From contig DOEZ01000687.1 in NCBI GenBank assembly GCA_003532715.1, forward strand, positions 2,415 through 9,120: a stretch of DNA of 6,706 nucleotides, in the 5' to 3' direction. The first letter of the stretch is position 1. The number at the start of each line of letters is the position of its first letter. Shown one piece after another: positions 1 through 6,006 of the stretch. This stretch comes from Planctomycetaceae bacterium. GTDB taxonomy: Bacteria; Planctomycetota; Planctomycetia; Pirellulales; Thermoguttaceae. Below the pieces are notes generated by a model that was not told where the DNA came from, ran no database searches, and was given only the letters and a program-made list of their open reading frames with translations. A program made the position numbers and the translations under genes.

Positions 1-63
1 TCGGCCCGCCATATCGATTGAAGAGGGCCTGCGCCGCATGTCGGCGGCTGGTTGTTCGCAATC

Positions 64-79
64 GGCCGATTCAGCGGCC
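64..79 (-). terminator. weak hairpin after protease gene, possible terminator
   Basis: A 5-bp GC stem (GGCCG / CGGCC) encloses a 6-nt loop just past the stop codon of the minus-strand protease gene. No T-run follows on the minus strand, so it is not a classical intrinsic terminator. It may be a weak 3' structure or chance in GC-rich DNA. Nothing else is recognisable in the first 81 bases. Confidence 0.2.
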
Positions 80-81
80 TG

Positions 82-1254
82 TCAGCAAGCCGCATGTCCG
101 TGAAGTCGCCTCCGTCGCCCCAGCAGCGCGAGCGATCCCCCAAGGAAAACGACAACCAGCGACGGTTCCGGAACAGCCTGAGCGGCGGCCTCGCTCGCGG
201 TGCCGGCCAAGGCTTTCGACTGGCCCCAGTTGTCGGCCATGATGATGGCGTCGGCTTGGTCGATCACACCGTTTTCATCAAAGTCGCCATGCGCCCATAA
301 CACCCCGTCGCTTCGCCCCCAGTGGGCAGCCATGATCGACGCATCCACGACATCCACGATTCCATCGAGATTGGCGTCGCCGCCCAAGGGCGTGATGATT
401 TCCAGGATTTGGTCGCGGTAGAAGGTGAGATCAGTGGAGTAGGTTTCGAGGCCAAAAATAGCCGAACTGGGCTGATTCGGATAGGTGGAAACGGCGTTCA
501 TGATGCCGACCAACTCCCATTGATCGCCTCGCTTGTGAAACACCCCGCCCCCCGAGTCTCCGCCGACCCCCTGGGCTTCGTAGGCGGTCGCGCCGTACTG
601 GTCAAAGCGGGTCAGGAAGCCAAGAAAAGAACTAGTGTCGGACAGTTTGATGGCGAACATGCCGGGTTCCACGCGATTGGTTCCCCAGCGAACGGATTGG
701 CCGCTTCCCATCGCGAAGCCTTGAAGATCGCCGGGTGGATCGGTTGCGGTCCACGTCCAGGTCTCCTCGTTGTCGTAATCGGCGGTGACGGTCCATGCGC
801 GCGTCGTATCGCTTCGGTTCCCACCATTTCCGGCCATCACCACCTCGGCCCAGACGTTCATCCGGGTCTCTGCAATTTTCAAGGTTGGCAAATAGGGGTC
901 CTCGGTGATGCGGAACAGTCGCATATCGGTGTATTCAGACAGTTCATACCCAGTTGGGTTCTTCAGGCGAATGTCGGTCCCGACCTCGTACGGGTAGACC
1001 GTTCCGTTAAATGTGATATCGGCCGCGCTGGTATGCGCCGCCGTGAGTACCCAGCGGTAGCCGAGGTAGACGCCAGTACTTCCCTTGTCCCCGACATTCG
1101 CGAACCCGAAATCGTCCTCCGGCGCCGTCGTGTTGCCGAGCGTGGTCGCGACGATCACGGCCCGGGCGTGGTCAGCCGAAAGGCCCGTGAACAAAGCGAT
1201 CAGGACGGGGGCCATCGCGAGAATCGCTCGCGTGGGGGGGCATGTGCCTTTCAT
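82..1254 (-). CDS. secreted trypsin-like serine protease with dockerin pair and PEP-CTERM anchor
   Basis: This 390-aa protein is predicted to be an exported serine endopeptidase of the chymotrypsin/trypsin fold (S1-like). Residues 1-32 form a signal peptide with a hydrophobic core around 11-25 and an AxA-type cleavage site (HARA). The triad is visible: His74 in WVLTAAHTS, Asp110 in EYTDMRLFRI and Ser234 in GVGGDSGGG. Two dockerin-type EF-hand loops follow: residues 293-304 (D293, N295, D297, D301, D304) and 324-335 (D324, D326, N328, D332, D335), each ending in a conserved (H/N)WG. The C-terminus is a PEP-CTERM signal: VPEP at 361-364, a hydrophobic segment at about 365-379 and an Arg run at 380-383. 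Such tails are processed by exosortase, so the mature enzyme is probably at the cell surface or in the matrix. The start is supported by AGGAA six bases upstream (1261-1265, minus strand). Substrate and any cohesin partner are unknown. Confidence 0.9.
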   Translation of the reverse strand: MKGTCPPTRAILAMAPVLIALFTGLSADHARAVIVATTLGNTTAPEDDFGFANVGDKGSTGVYLGYRWVLTAAHTSAADITFNGTVYPYEVGTDIRLKNPTGYELSEYTDMRLFRITEDPYLPTLKIAETRMNVWAEVVMAGNGGNRSDTTRAWTVTADYDNEETWTWTATDPPGDLQGFAMGSGQSVRWGTNRVEPGMFAIKLSDTSSFLGFLTRFDQYGATAYEAQGVGGDSGGGVFHKRGDQWELVGIMNAVSTYPNQPSSAIFGLETYSTDLTFYRDQILEIITPLGGDANLDGIVDVVDASIMAAHWGRSDGVLWAHGDFDENGVIDQADAIIMADNWGQSKALAGTASEAAAQAVPEPSLVVVFLGGSLALLGRRRRLHGHAAC

Positions 1255-1336
1255 AGTCTGTTCCTGGACGAGGAGATCGGTCGAAACGGCTCGCGAACGT
1301 CTGCCGCTAAACGGGACGGTTCAGCAGCCCATACTA
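1255..1336. other. short protease upstream region, truncated by the IS
   Basis: Only 82 bp separate the protease start codon from the left edge of the insertion sequence. It holds the protease ribosome-binding site (AGGAA on the minus strand, 1261-1265). There is no convincing complete promoter. A TAGTAT hexamer (1331-1336, minus strand) overlaps the TA duplication and a TACAAT hexamer (1355-1360, minus strand) lies just inside the IS; either could act as a -10 box facing the protease, but neither has a good -35 partner. Confidence 0.4.
1335..1336. repeat. TA target-site duplication, left copy
   Basis: This TA dinucleotide directly abuts the left terminal inverted repeat and matches the TA at 2505-2506 on the other side. 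Duplication of TA is the hallmark of IS630/Tc1/mariner insertion. Confidence 0.8.
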
Positions 1337-1348
1337 GTGTAGTGTCTC
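1337..1348 (+). repeat. IS630 terminal inverted repeat, left
   Basis: GTGTAGTGTCTC, identical to the reverse complement of the right end. The transposase stop codon (TGA on the minus strand, 1347-1349) overlaps the inner edge of this repeat, so the gene uses the element to its very end. Confidence 0.9.
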
Positions 1349-2432
1349 ACACAGATTGTAGTTTATCGAGGACGTTCCTGGCTCGCCGAACCTTGGCGAG
1401 GATTTCCTCGGCTTTGGCGGTCCAGACGAACGGCTTGGGAGATTGATTGTGCTGCTTGATATAGTCCATGATCGCTTGAATCAATTGCCCGACGCTCCGG
1501 AACGTGCCGCGTCGAATGCGGTTGTCGGTGATTTCACGGAACCAGCGTTCGATCAGGTTCAGCCAGGGACTGCTGGTGGGCGTGAAATGGATGTGAAACC
1601 GCTTGTGCCGTTTCAGCCACGATTGGACTTTCGGATGCTTGTGCGTCGCGTAATTGTCGACGATCAAGTGCAAGTCCAGCTCCGCCGGAGTTTCGGCGTC
1701 GATCTGCTTGAGGAACTTGATCCACTCCTGGTGACGGTGCTTGGACATGCACCTTCCGATCAACCTGCCCTCCGTCATCTCGATCGCGGCGAACAAGGTC
1801 GTCGTGCCGTTGCGTTTGTAATCGTGGGTCATCGTGCCTGGGCGGCCGCGATGAATCGGCAACCCTTGCTGCGTTCGGTCCAACGCCTGGATCGATGTTT
1901 TTTCGTCGGCGCAAAGCACCAAAGCGTGCTCCGGCGGATCGAGATACAGCCCTACCACGTCCACCAACTTTTCCTCAAAATGCGGATCGTTGCTGAGCTT
2001 GAAAGTCCGCGTCAAATGCGGCTTCAAACCGTGAGCCGCCCAGATGCGTTGCACAGTGGCCTTGCTCACGCCGACGGCCTTGGCCATCGACCGCGTGCTC
2101 CAGTGCGTGGCGGTTTCGGGCTTCTCTTGGGTCGTCTTTCGCACGATCCGCGTCACCGTCTCGGCCGTGATGGCGGGCGTGCGTCCGGGTCGGGGTGCGT
2201 CCTTTTCGATTCCGGCCGTTCGCCCAGCGGCGAATCGCTTTCGCCACCGCCCGACGGTCGGCTTCGAGGTGTGGAGTTCGGCGGCAATGGCTTCGTTCGT
2301 TTTGCCATCGGCCGCCGCCAAAACGATTTTCGCGCGCAACACCAAACGCGCGGGCGTGCTCCGTCCCCGCGACCACGTAGTCAGCGTCTTTCGTTCGTCG
2401 TCGGAAAGCACAATAATCGTAGCGGTCTTCAT
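1347..2432 (-). CDS. IS630-family DDE transposase
   Basis: This 361-aa enzyme would excise and insert its own IS at TA. The N-terminus holds paired DNA-binding helix-turn-helix units: about residues 45-67 (TNEAIAAELHTSKPTVGRW...) and 114-136 (SMAKAVGVSKATVQRIW). An RPGR-type linker lies between them (81-84), as in Pax/Tc1-like DNA-binding regions. The catalytic DDE triad is complete: D176 in LCADEKTSIQ, D259 in LIVDNYATHK and E295 in SPWLNLIERWF, with 35 residues between the last two, close to the spacing usual for IS630. The start was placed at MKTATI because AGGAGG (2442-2447, minus strand) lies nine bases upstream. An ATG three codons earlier directly abuts that site, and an upstream in-frame start giving 375 aa has no site of its own. 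The frame is intact. No terminator lies between this gene and the protease downstream. Confidence 0.94.
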   Translation of the reverse strand: MKTATIIVLSDDERKTLTTWSRGRSTPARLVLRAKIVLAAADGKTNEAIAAELHTSKPTVGRWRKRFAAGRTAGIEKDAPRPGRTPAITAETVTRIVRKTTQEKPETATHWSTRSMAKAVGVSKATVQRIWAAHGLKPHLTRTFKLSNDPHFEEKLVDVVGLYLDPPEHALVLCADEKTSIQALDRTQQGLPIHRGRPGTMTHDYKRNGTTTLFAAIEMTEGRLIGRCMSKHRHQEWIKFLKQIDAETPAELDLHLIVDNYATHKHPKVQSWLKRHKRFHIHFTPTSSPWLNLIERWFREITDNRIRRGTFRSVGQLIQAIMDYIKQHNQSPKPFVWTAKAEEILAKVRRARNVLDKLQSV

Positions 2433-2441
2433 GGGTTCCAT

Positions 2442-2447
2442 CCTCCT
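2442..2447 (-). promoter_or_regulatory. ribosome-binding site of the transposase
   Basis: A full consensus AGGAGG on the minus strand, nine bases before the chosen ATG at 2430-2432. It decides against the upstream ATGs at 2439-2441 (zero spacing) and at 2472-2474. It is the strongest Shine-Dalgarno site in the window, in contrast with the host genes. Confidence 0.75.
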
Positions 2448-2492
2448 ATAAAGAATGAAACCCCACAACCACAAAAAGGTAACGCTATTTAC

Positions 2493-2504
2493 GAGACACT
2501 ACAC
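2493..2504 (-). repeat. IS630 terminal inverted repeat, right
   Basis: GAGACACTACAC on the plus strand, the exact reverse complement of the left end. With the flanking C-TA it extends to a 15-bp match, but the extra bases come from the symmetrical CTAG target. Confidence 0.9.
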
Positions 2505-2506
2505 TA
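2505..2506. repeat. TA target-site duplication, right copy
   Basis: This TA abuts the right terminal inverted repeat and pairs with the copy at 1335-1336. Its A is also the first base of the adjacent palindrome. Confidence 0.8.
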
Positions 2507-2562
2507 GCCCGAAGCGCAAGCGAGGGTTCTGAAACGATTTGTCCTCGCTTGCGATTCGGGCT
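2506..2562. repeat. 20-bp palindromic repeat (19/20 paired) at IS edge
   Basis: The arms at 2506-2525 and 2543-2562 are inverted copies with one mismatch (G2514 against A2554) around a 17-nt loop. The core is AGCCCGAAGCGCAAGCGAGG. No T-run follows on either strand, and the flanking genes diverge from here, so it ends neither of them. It looks like a REP-type interspersed palindrome. My memory is that similar AGCCCGAAGCG motifs recur in planctomycete intergenic DNA, but copy number cannot be seen here. Confidence 0.7.
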
Positions 2563-2631
2563 TGTGTTTGGCACGCTATGCCAAAATCGGAGGCCTGTGA
2601 ATAGTCCAGTCTATACCAATTCAAATTGAAA

Positions 2632-2674
2632 GCTCGCTCAAAGTCAAACGAAACCCGCTTTTTGAACGAGCGGG
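2632..2674. repeat. overlapping alternative hairpins
   Basis: Two mutually exclusive stems share bases. One pairs GCTCGCTCAAA (2632-2642) with TTTGAACGAGC (2661-2671), 10 of 11 matched, with an 18-nt loop. The other pairs CCCGCT (2654-2659) with AGCGGG (2669-2674), perfect, with a 9-nt loop. The arrangement could be a degenerate repeat or a structured RNA, and I see no assigned role. Confidence 0.4.
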
Positions 2675-2759
2675 ATACCCCGTCAGAGTGGCAATGGCGG
2701 CATAAGAGCAACAAGCAGTTCGTTCCAATGCCGGCTCGTTCCGCGCAACAGAACAAGGG

Positions 2760-2794
2760 GACACTCTGGGCGGACAACGTTCCGCCTGAGTGTC
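2760..2794. repeat. 13-bp stem-loop with a small internal loop
   Basis: Seven outer pairs (2760-2766 with 2788-2794) and six inner pairs (GGCGGA 2769-2774 with TCCGCC 2781-2786) are separated by a TG/T internal loop. The six-base loop is CAACGT. It lies about 210 bp upstream of the ketosynthase. There is no T-tract, so a terminator role is unlikely. It may be a protein-binding or repeat-derived palindrome. Confidence 0.55.
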
Positions 2795-2843
2795 GGGCTT
2801 CTCTCGGCAAGAAATCGCACGCGCCCCCCCGAATAGCCGGCTG

Positions 2844-2887
2844 AACGAGCCGCCTTGTCAAACCGCCTTTGAGCGAGTAGGCTCGTT
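2844..2887. repeat. 8-bp inverted repeat with long loop
   Basis: AACGAGCC (2844-2851) pairs with GGCTCGTT (2880-2887). The 28-base loop contains the CTTTGAGCGAG copy (2867-2877) that is inverted relative to 2633-2643. It ties both ends of the intergenic region into one repeat pattern. Confidence 0.35.
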
Positions 2888-2986
2888 GGTTCGGCGCACG
2901 CTCCGGCAAGGCTCTCACCGCTTCGTCGGCGTGCCGAGGCGGAATCGCGTCCTACGACGCTTTCCCCCCCGGCCAGAACTCGGATG

Positions 2987-2994
2987 TATATGCT
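2987..2994 (+). promoter_or_regulatory. possible -10 region for the ketosynthase operon
   Basis: TATATGCT contains two overlapping -10-like hexamers (TATATG and TATGCT, four of six consensus bases each), 12-15 bases before the ketosynthase ATG. No good -35 is seen at 16-18 bp. If used, the transcript would start almost at the ATG, giving a leaderless message, which fits the absence of a Shine-Dalgarno site. This is a weak prediction. Confidence 0.2.
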
Positions 2995-3006
2995 ACCCCC
3001 ACGAAA

Positions 3007-4254
3007 ATGATGGCAGCTCGACCCGATCAACAACGAATCGTGATTACGGGCGTGGGCCTCACGGCGCCGAACGGCAACTCGCTCGGCGTGTTCCGCGAGA
3101 GCCTGTTGGCTGGCCGTAGCGGCGTCAGCGATTACGAAATTCGGTATTTCGGCAAGACGTTGGCTGGCATCTGCGACTTCGACGAGTGCCGATATCAGCG
3201 GCGCAAGGAAGTCCGCCGCGGAACGCGAGCCGGCAGTATCGGCATCTATTGCGCGAACGAGGCGATTGGCGACGCCGGGTTGGATTGGGAGCACATCGAG
3301 AAGTCGCAAGTCGGCGTCTACGTGGGAATCACCGAACACGGCAACGTCGAAACGGAAAACGAGATCTACCAAATCAAGGGTTACGATTACGATTGTCGCT
3401 TCTGGTCGCACCACCACAACCCGCGAACCGTGGCCAATAGTCCGGCCGGCGAAGTCGCGTTGAACCTGGGCATCACTGGGCCCCACTATTGCATCGGCGC
3501 CGCGTGCGCGGCCGGCAACGCGGGGTTGATCCAGGGAGTCCAGATGCTGCGTCTCGACGAATGCGACGTCGCCCTCGCCGGCGGCGTTTCGGAGAGCATT
3601 CACACGTTCGGCATCTTCGCCGGATTTCAGAGCCAAGGCGCCTTGGCTCATCACGACGACCCGGCGAAGGCATCGCGCCCGTTCGACCGCGACCGCACCG
3701 GCATTGTCGTTGCGGAGGGAGGCTGCCTGTACGTATTGGAACGGCTGACCGACGCGAAAGCGCGGGGAGCGAAGATATACGGCGAAGTAGTTGGGTACGG
3801 AATGAACACCGACGCCACCGACTTCGTCCTGCCCGATCCGACTCGTCAGGCCCAGTGCGTCCGAAAAGCGTTGGCCAATGCGGGGCTCGGGCCGCAAGAC
3901 ATCGACATCGTCAGCACTCACGCCACGGCGACCACGTCGGGCGATATACAGGAGTGCGTGGCGTTGCGCGAGGTGTGGACCGATGCTTCGGGACGCACGC
4001 GATTTAACAATACCAAGAGCTTCATCGGGCACGCCATGGGCGCCGCCGGAGCGCTGGAATTGGCCGGGAACCTTCCGGCATTTCAGGACGGCGCGTGCCA
4101 TGCGACGATCAACCTCGATTCGCTCGATCCCGACTGCGAATTGCCCGGACTTGTGGCGAACGAACCGAGCCAGATGGGCGACGTGAAATACATCCTGAAC
4201 AACTCCTTCGGAATGTTGGGCATCAATTCGGTGGTTATCGTGGGAAAACTTTGA
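3007..4254 (+). CDS. FabF-type beta-ketoacyl-ACP synthase
   Basis: This 415-aa thiolase-fold enzyme would catalyse decarboxylative Claisen condensation of an acyl chain with malonyl-ACP in the cytoplasm. The N-terminal half opens with RIVITGVGLTAPNG (10-23). The Cys-His-His set is complete: nucleophile Cys167 in CIGAACAAGNAG, His305 in STHATATTSGD, and Lys337/His342 in NTKSFIGHAMGAAG. It is therefore an active synthase, not a chain-length factor. The family's GFGG gatekeeper loop near the C-terminus is changed to GMLG (402-405, in NNSFGMLGINS). A His/aromatic-rich stretch (FWSHHHNPR, 132-140) lies before the active-site strand. Length is normal for FabF. The start is the first of two tandem ATGs; no Shine-Dalgarno site is visible, and the second ATG is equally possible. 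It lies 23 bases before the carrier-protein gene and probably heads the operon. Divergence from housekeeping FabF and the linked CrtI-like genes suggest a specialised lipid or polyene pathway. Confidence 0.93.
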   Translation: MMAARPDQQRIVITGVGLTAPNGNSLGVFRESLLAGRSGVSDYEIRYFGKTLAGICDFDECRYQRRKEVRRGTRAGSIGIYCANEAIGDAGLDWEHIEKSQVGVYVGITEHGNVETENEIYQIKGYDYDCRFWSHHHNPRTVANSPAGEVALNLGITGPHYCIGAACAAGNAGLIQGVQMLRLDECDVALAGGVSESIHTFGIFAGFQSQGALAHHDDPAKASRPFDRDRTGIVVAEGGCLYVLERLTDAKARGAKIYGEVVGYGMNTDATDFVLPDPTRQAQCVRKALANAGLGPQDIDIVSTHATATTSGDIQECVALREVWTDASGRTRFNNTKSFIGHAMGAAGALELAGNLPAFQDGACHATINLDSLDPDCELPGLVANEPSQMGDVKYILNNSFGMLGINSVVIVGKL

Positions 4255-4277
4255 GAGAGAGGCGGGAGATCAATTGC

Positions 4278-4529
4278 ATGACGGCTAACGAGATTAGAGA
4301 GGCGGTGTTGTCCATTCTTTCCGACATCGCGCCGGACGAGGATTTGTCGCAGTTGAAGGACGACGTCGCTTTTCGCGATCAACTCGAACTCGACAGCATG
4401 GACTTCCTCGACATCGTGATGGAGCTGCGCAAGCGATATCGTATTCAGATTCCGGAAGAGGACTATCCGGCGTTGGCAAGCATGACAAGCACGGTGGAGT
4501 TCCTCGAACCGCTGCTGAAGGACGCCTAG
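4278..4529 (+). CDS. acyl carrier protein
   Basis: This 83-aa acidic four-helix carrier holds the growing acyl chain on a 4'-phosphopantetheine arm. The attachment serine is Ser40 in LELDSMDFLDIVMEL, the ACP signature, with the usual acidic helix II after it. The C-terminal part (IPEEDYPALASMTSTVEFL, 58-76) matches helix III/IV of type II carriers. The start at 4278 is supported by GGGAG (4264-4268) nine bases upstream; an in-frame extension upstream would overlap the ketosynthase and is not needed. It sits 23 bases after the ketosynthase and 18 bases before the first flavoprotein, so all three are probably co-transcribed. This linkage suggests a dedicated ACP rather than the housekeeping one, which normally lies beside fabG/fabF. 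Confidence 0.93.
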   Translation: MTANEIREAVLSILSDIAPDEDLSQLKDDVAFRDQLELDSMDFLDIVMELRKRYRIQIPEEDYPALASMTSTVEFLEPLLKDA

Positions 4530-4547
4530 ACGTCAGCGGGTCCGACC

Positions 4548-5915
4548 ATGTACGACACGATCATCATCGGCGCGGGCATGTCGGGCTTGGCCGCCGGAAT
4601 TCGGCTGGCGCACTTCAATCAGCGAGTGTGCATCCTCGAAAGGCACTCGGTCATCGGCGGGCTGAACTCGTTCTATCGCCAAGGCGGGCGAGAGTACGAC
4701 GTCGGGCTCCACGCGGTGACCAATTACACGCCGAAGGGAAGCCGCCGGGGGCCCCTGACGCGGTTGCTTCGGCAGCTTCGCATTCGCTGGGACGAACTGG
4801 CCCTCGCCCCCCAAGTCGGCTCGGAAATCGCGTTTCGCGACGCGCGGCTGCGATTCAGCAACGATCCCGAGTTGCTCGCGTCGGAGATCGCCCAGAGTTT
4901 CCCCTCGCAGAAGGACGGCTTCTGTTCGCTGGTCGCCTCGATCGCCGATTACGACCGTTTGGGGACGGGGGGTTTCGCAACATCGGCGCGAGCCGAGGTC
5001 GCCCGCCACATTTCGGATCCGCTGCTGGTTGAGATGCTCCTCTGCCCGTTGTTCTTCTACGGCGGCGCGCGCGAACACGATATGGACCTGGCCCAGTTCT
5101 TCATCATGTTTCGGGCGATTTACCTCGAAGGACTCGCTCGGCCGTTGGCCGGCGTTCGCTTGATCCTCAGGAAGCTGGCCGACCGATTCAAGTCGATGGG
5201 GGGCGAGTTGCGATTGCGTGCATGCGTCGACCGTATCGTCGTCAAGGATGCCACAGCCGAAAAAGTGGTGCTCGAGGACGGTACCGAGTTGGCCGCTCGG
5301 CGGATTCTCTCGTCCGCCGGATGGCACGAGACGATGGAGCTATGCGGGCCGTCGCACGAGGCCCGGATGATTGGCGGATTGTCTTTCGTCGAGGGCATTT
5401 GCGTGCTCGACGCCGAACCGCGCCGACTCGGCCATGATCGGACCATCGTCTTCTTCAACGATTCCGATCGGTTTGAATACCGAAACCCCGACGGGTTGGT
5501 CGATCTTCGGAGCGGCGTGGTCTGTTCGCCAAACAATTTCGTCTACGACGAACCGCTGGCCGAAGGAATGATCCGCCTGACAGCCCTGGCTAATTACGAC
5601 CGTTGGGCAAGCCTCGACGAGTCGGACTATCGGCTCGCAAAACTGCGGTGTTACGACCAGGTCGTCGCCTCGGCCGTCCGCTTCGTCCCCGATTTCCGCT
5701 CGGCCGTCATCGCGACCGATCTGTTCACGCCCAAGACGATCACTCGCTACACGGGCCGGCAGCGCGGGGCGATCTACGGATCGCCGACGAAACGGCACGA
5801 CGGCCGAACGCACCTTGATAACCTCTTCATCTGCGGCGCCGATCAGGGTTTGGTCGGGATCATTGGCACGCTGATTAGCGGAATCGCCATCGCCAACCAA
5901 TACCTATTGGAGTGA
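4548..5915 (+). CDS. CrtI-like FAD-dependent oxidoreductase (phytoene desaturase superfamily)
   Basis: This 455-aa flavoprotein belongs to the amine-oxidase/phytoene-desaturase superfamily. The N-terminal dinucleotide-binding fold shows TIIIGAGMSGLAAGIRLA (4-21), a ribose-binding Glu31 in ILERHSVIGGLNSF, and the second FAD segment GREYDVGLHAV (47-57). The C-terminal FAD motif is LFICGADQGLVGIIGTLISG (426-445). A CrtI-style P-x-A-G-x-x-x-I-x-x-x-L region lies near 199-210. It is shorter than typical carotenoid CrtI (about 490-510 aa). The substrate is unknown: placement behind KS and ACP genes suggests a fatty-acyl or polyene chain rather than phytoene. The reaction could be desaturation, cis-trans isomerisation (as in CrtISO) or saturation (as in retinol saturase). 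Only a weak ribosome-binding site precedes the ATG. The gene lies 18 bases after the ACP gene, in the same operon. Confidence 0.88.
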   Translation: MYDTIIIGAGMSGLAAGIRLAHFNQRVCILERHSVIGGLNSFYRQGGREYDVGLHAVTNYTPKGSRRGPLTRLLRQLRIRWDELALAPQVGSEIAFRDARLRFSNDPELLASEIAQSFPSQKDGFCSLVASIADYDRLGTGGFATSARAEVARHISDPLLVEMLLCPLFFYGGAREHDMDLAQFFIMFRAIYLEGLARPLAGVRLILRKLADRFKSMGGELRLRACVDRIVVKDATAEKVVLEDGTELAARRILSSAGWHETMELCGPSHEARMIGGLSFVEGICVLDAEPRRLGHDRTIVFFNDSDRFEYRNPDGLVDLRSGVVCSPNNFVYDEPLAEGMIRLTALANYDRWASLDESDYRLAKLRCYDQVVASAVRFVPDFRSAVIATDLFTPKTITRYTGRQRGAIYGSPTKRHDGRTHLDNLFICGADQGLVGIIGTLISGIAIANQYLLE

Positions 5916-6006
5916 CAACCCCGCCGGGCGGCCATCGGCGCATTCCGAGATGCCGCGTGAACCGTTGTAGCGTATTCCACGACCGTTCAGGATCGTCCCA
6001 TCTGCC
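5916..6006. other. 91-bp gap between the two flavoprotein genes
   Basis: No gene, clear promoter or terminator is visible. An AGGA at 5989-5992 is 14 bases before the next ATG, too far for a good ribosome-binding site. The lack of a terminator favours continued transcription into the next gene. Confidence 0.4.

Larger units (their letters stand above)
1337..2504 (-). mobile_element. complete IS630-family insertion sequence (1168 bp)
   Basis: The element is bounded by perfect 12-bp terminal inverted repeats (GTGTAGTGTCTC) at 1337-1348 and, inverted, at 2493-2504, each flanked by TA. It carries one intact transposase gene on the minus strand and no passenger gene. Size, TIRs, TA duplication and DDE transposase agree with the IS630/Tc1/mariner superfamily. 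The flanking C1334 and G2507 show that the unoccupied site read CTAG, the target preferred by the type element IS630. Perfect ends, intact duplication and an unbroken gene suggest a fairly recent and possibly active insertion. It sits 82 bp upstream of the protease start and at the foot of a large palindrome. Confidence 0.92.
2505..3006. other. gene-poor intergenic region rich in inverted repeats
   Basis: About 500 bp between the IS and the ketosynthase with no convincing gene. Short open frames exist on both strands but have low-complexity Arg/Ser/Cys-rich translations, no ribosome-binding sites and no recognisable motif. The stretch contains at least five stem-forming repeats, listed separately or here: 2506-2562, 2632-2671, 2654-2674, 2760-2794 and 2844-2887. 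It also has a perfect 11-bp inverted pair at 2633-2643 and 2867-2877 (CTCGCTCAAAG) and a direct TGAACGAGC repeat at 2663-2671 and 2842-2850. Before the IS inserted, it was continuous with the protease upstream region, so it originally separated two divergent genes. Confidence 0.6.

Noticed and set aside
322..1446. Plus-strand open frame of 374 codons opposite the protease and into the IS
   Set aside because: It crosses the IS boundary and is antisense to the protease; the translation has no recognisable motif.
1443..2507. Plus-strand open frame of 354 codons within the IS
   Set aside because: It is antisense to the DDE transposase, which explains the coding signal; it is not a passenger gene.
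2506..2562. Large palindrome as an intrinsic terminator
   Set aside because: No T-run follows on either strand and the original neighbouring genes point away from it.
2499..2918. Minus-strand open frame of 139 codons in the intergenic region
   Set aside because: It runs through the palindromes and into the IS end, lacks a ribosome-binding site and has no domain. It is more likely a translated repeat than a gene.
2505..3006. CRISPR array or tRNA/rRNA gene in the gene-poor stretch
   Set aside because: The repeats are few, unevenly spaced and inverted, and no cloverleaf or rRNA-like sequence is visible.
2683..4101. Long minus-strand open frame (472 codons) opposite the ketosynthase
   Set aside because: It is antisense to a gene with full catalytic motifs, its translation is Arg/Val/Ala-rich with no domain, and its length follows from high GC at third codon positions of the real gene.
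4533..5900. Minus-strand open frames opposite the first flavoprotein (264 and 186 codons)
   Set aside because: The plus strand encodes clear FAD-binding motifs through this whole stretch; the antisense translations look random and GC-driven.
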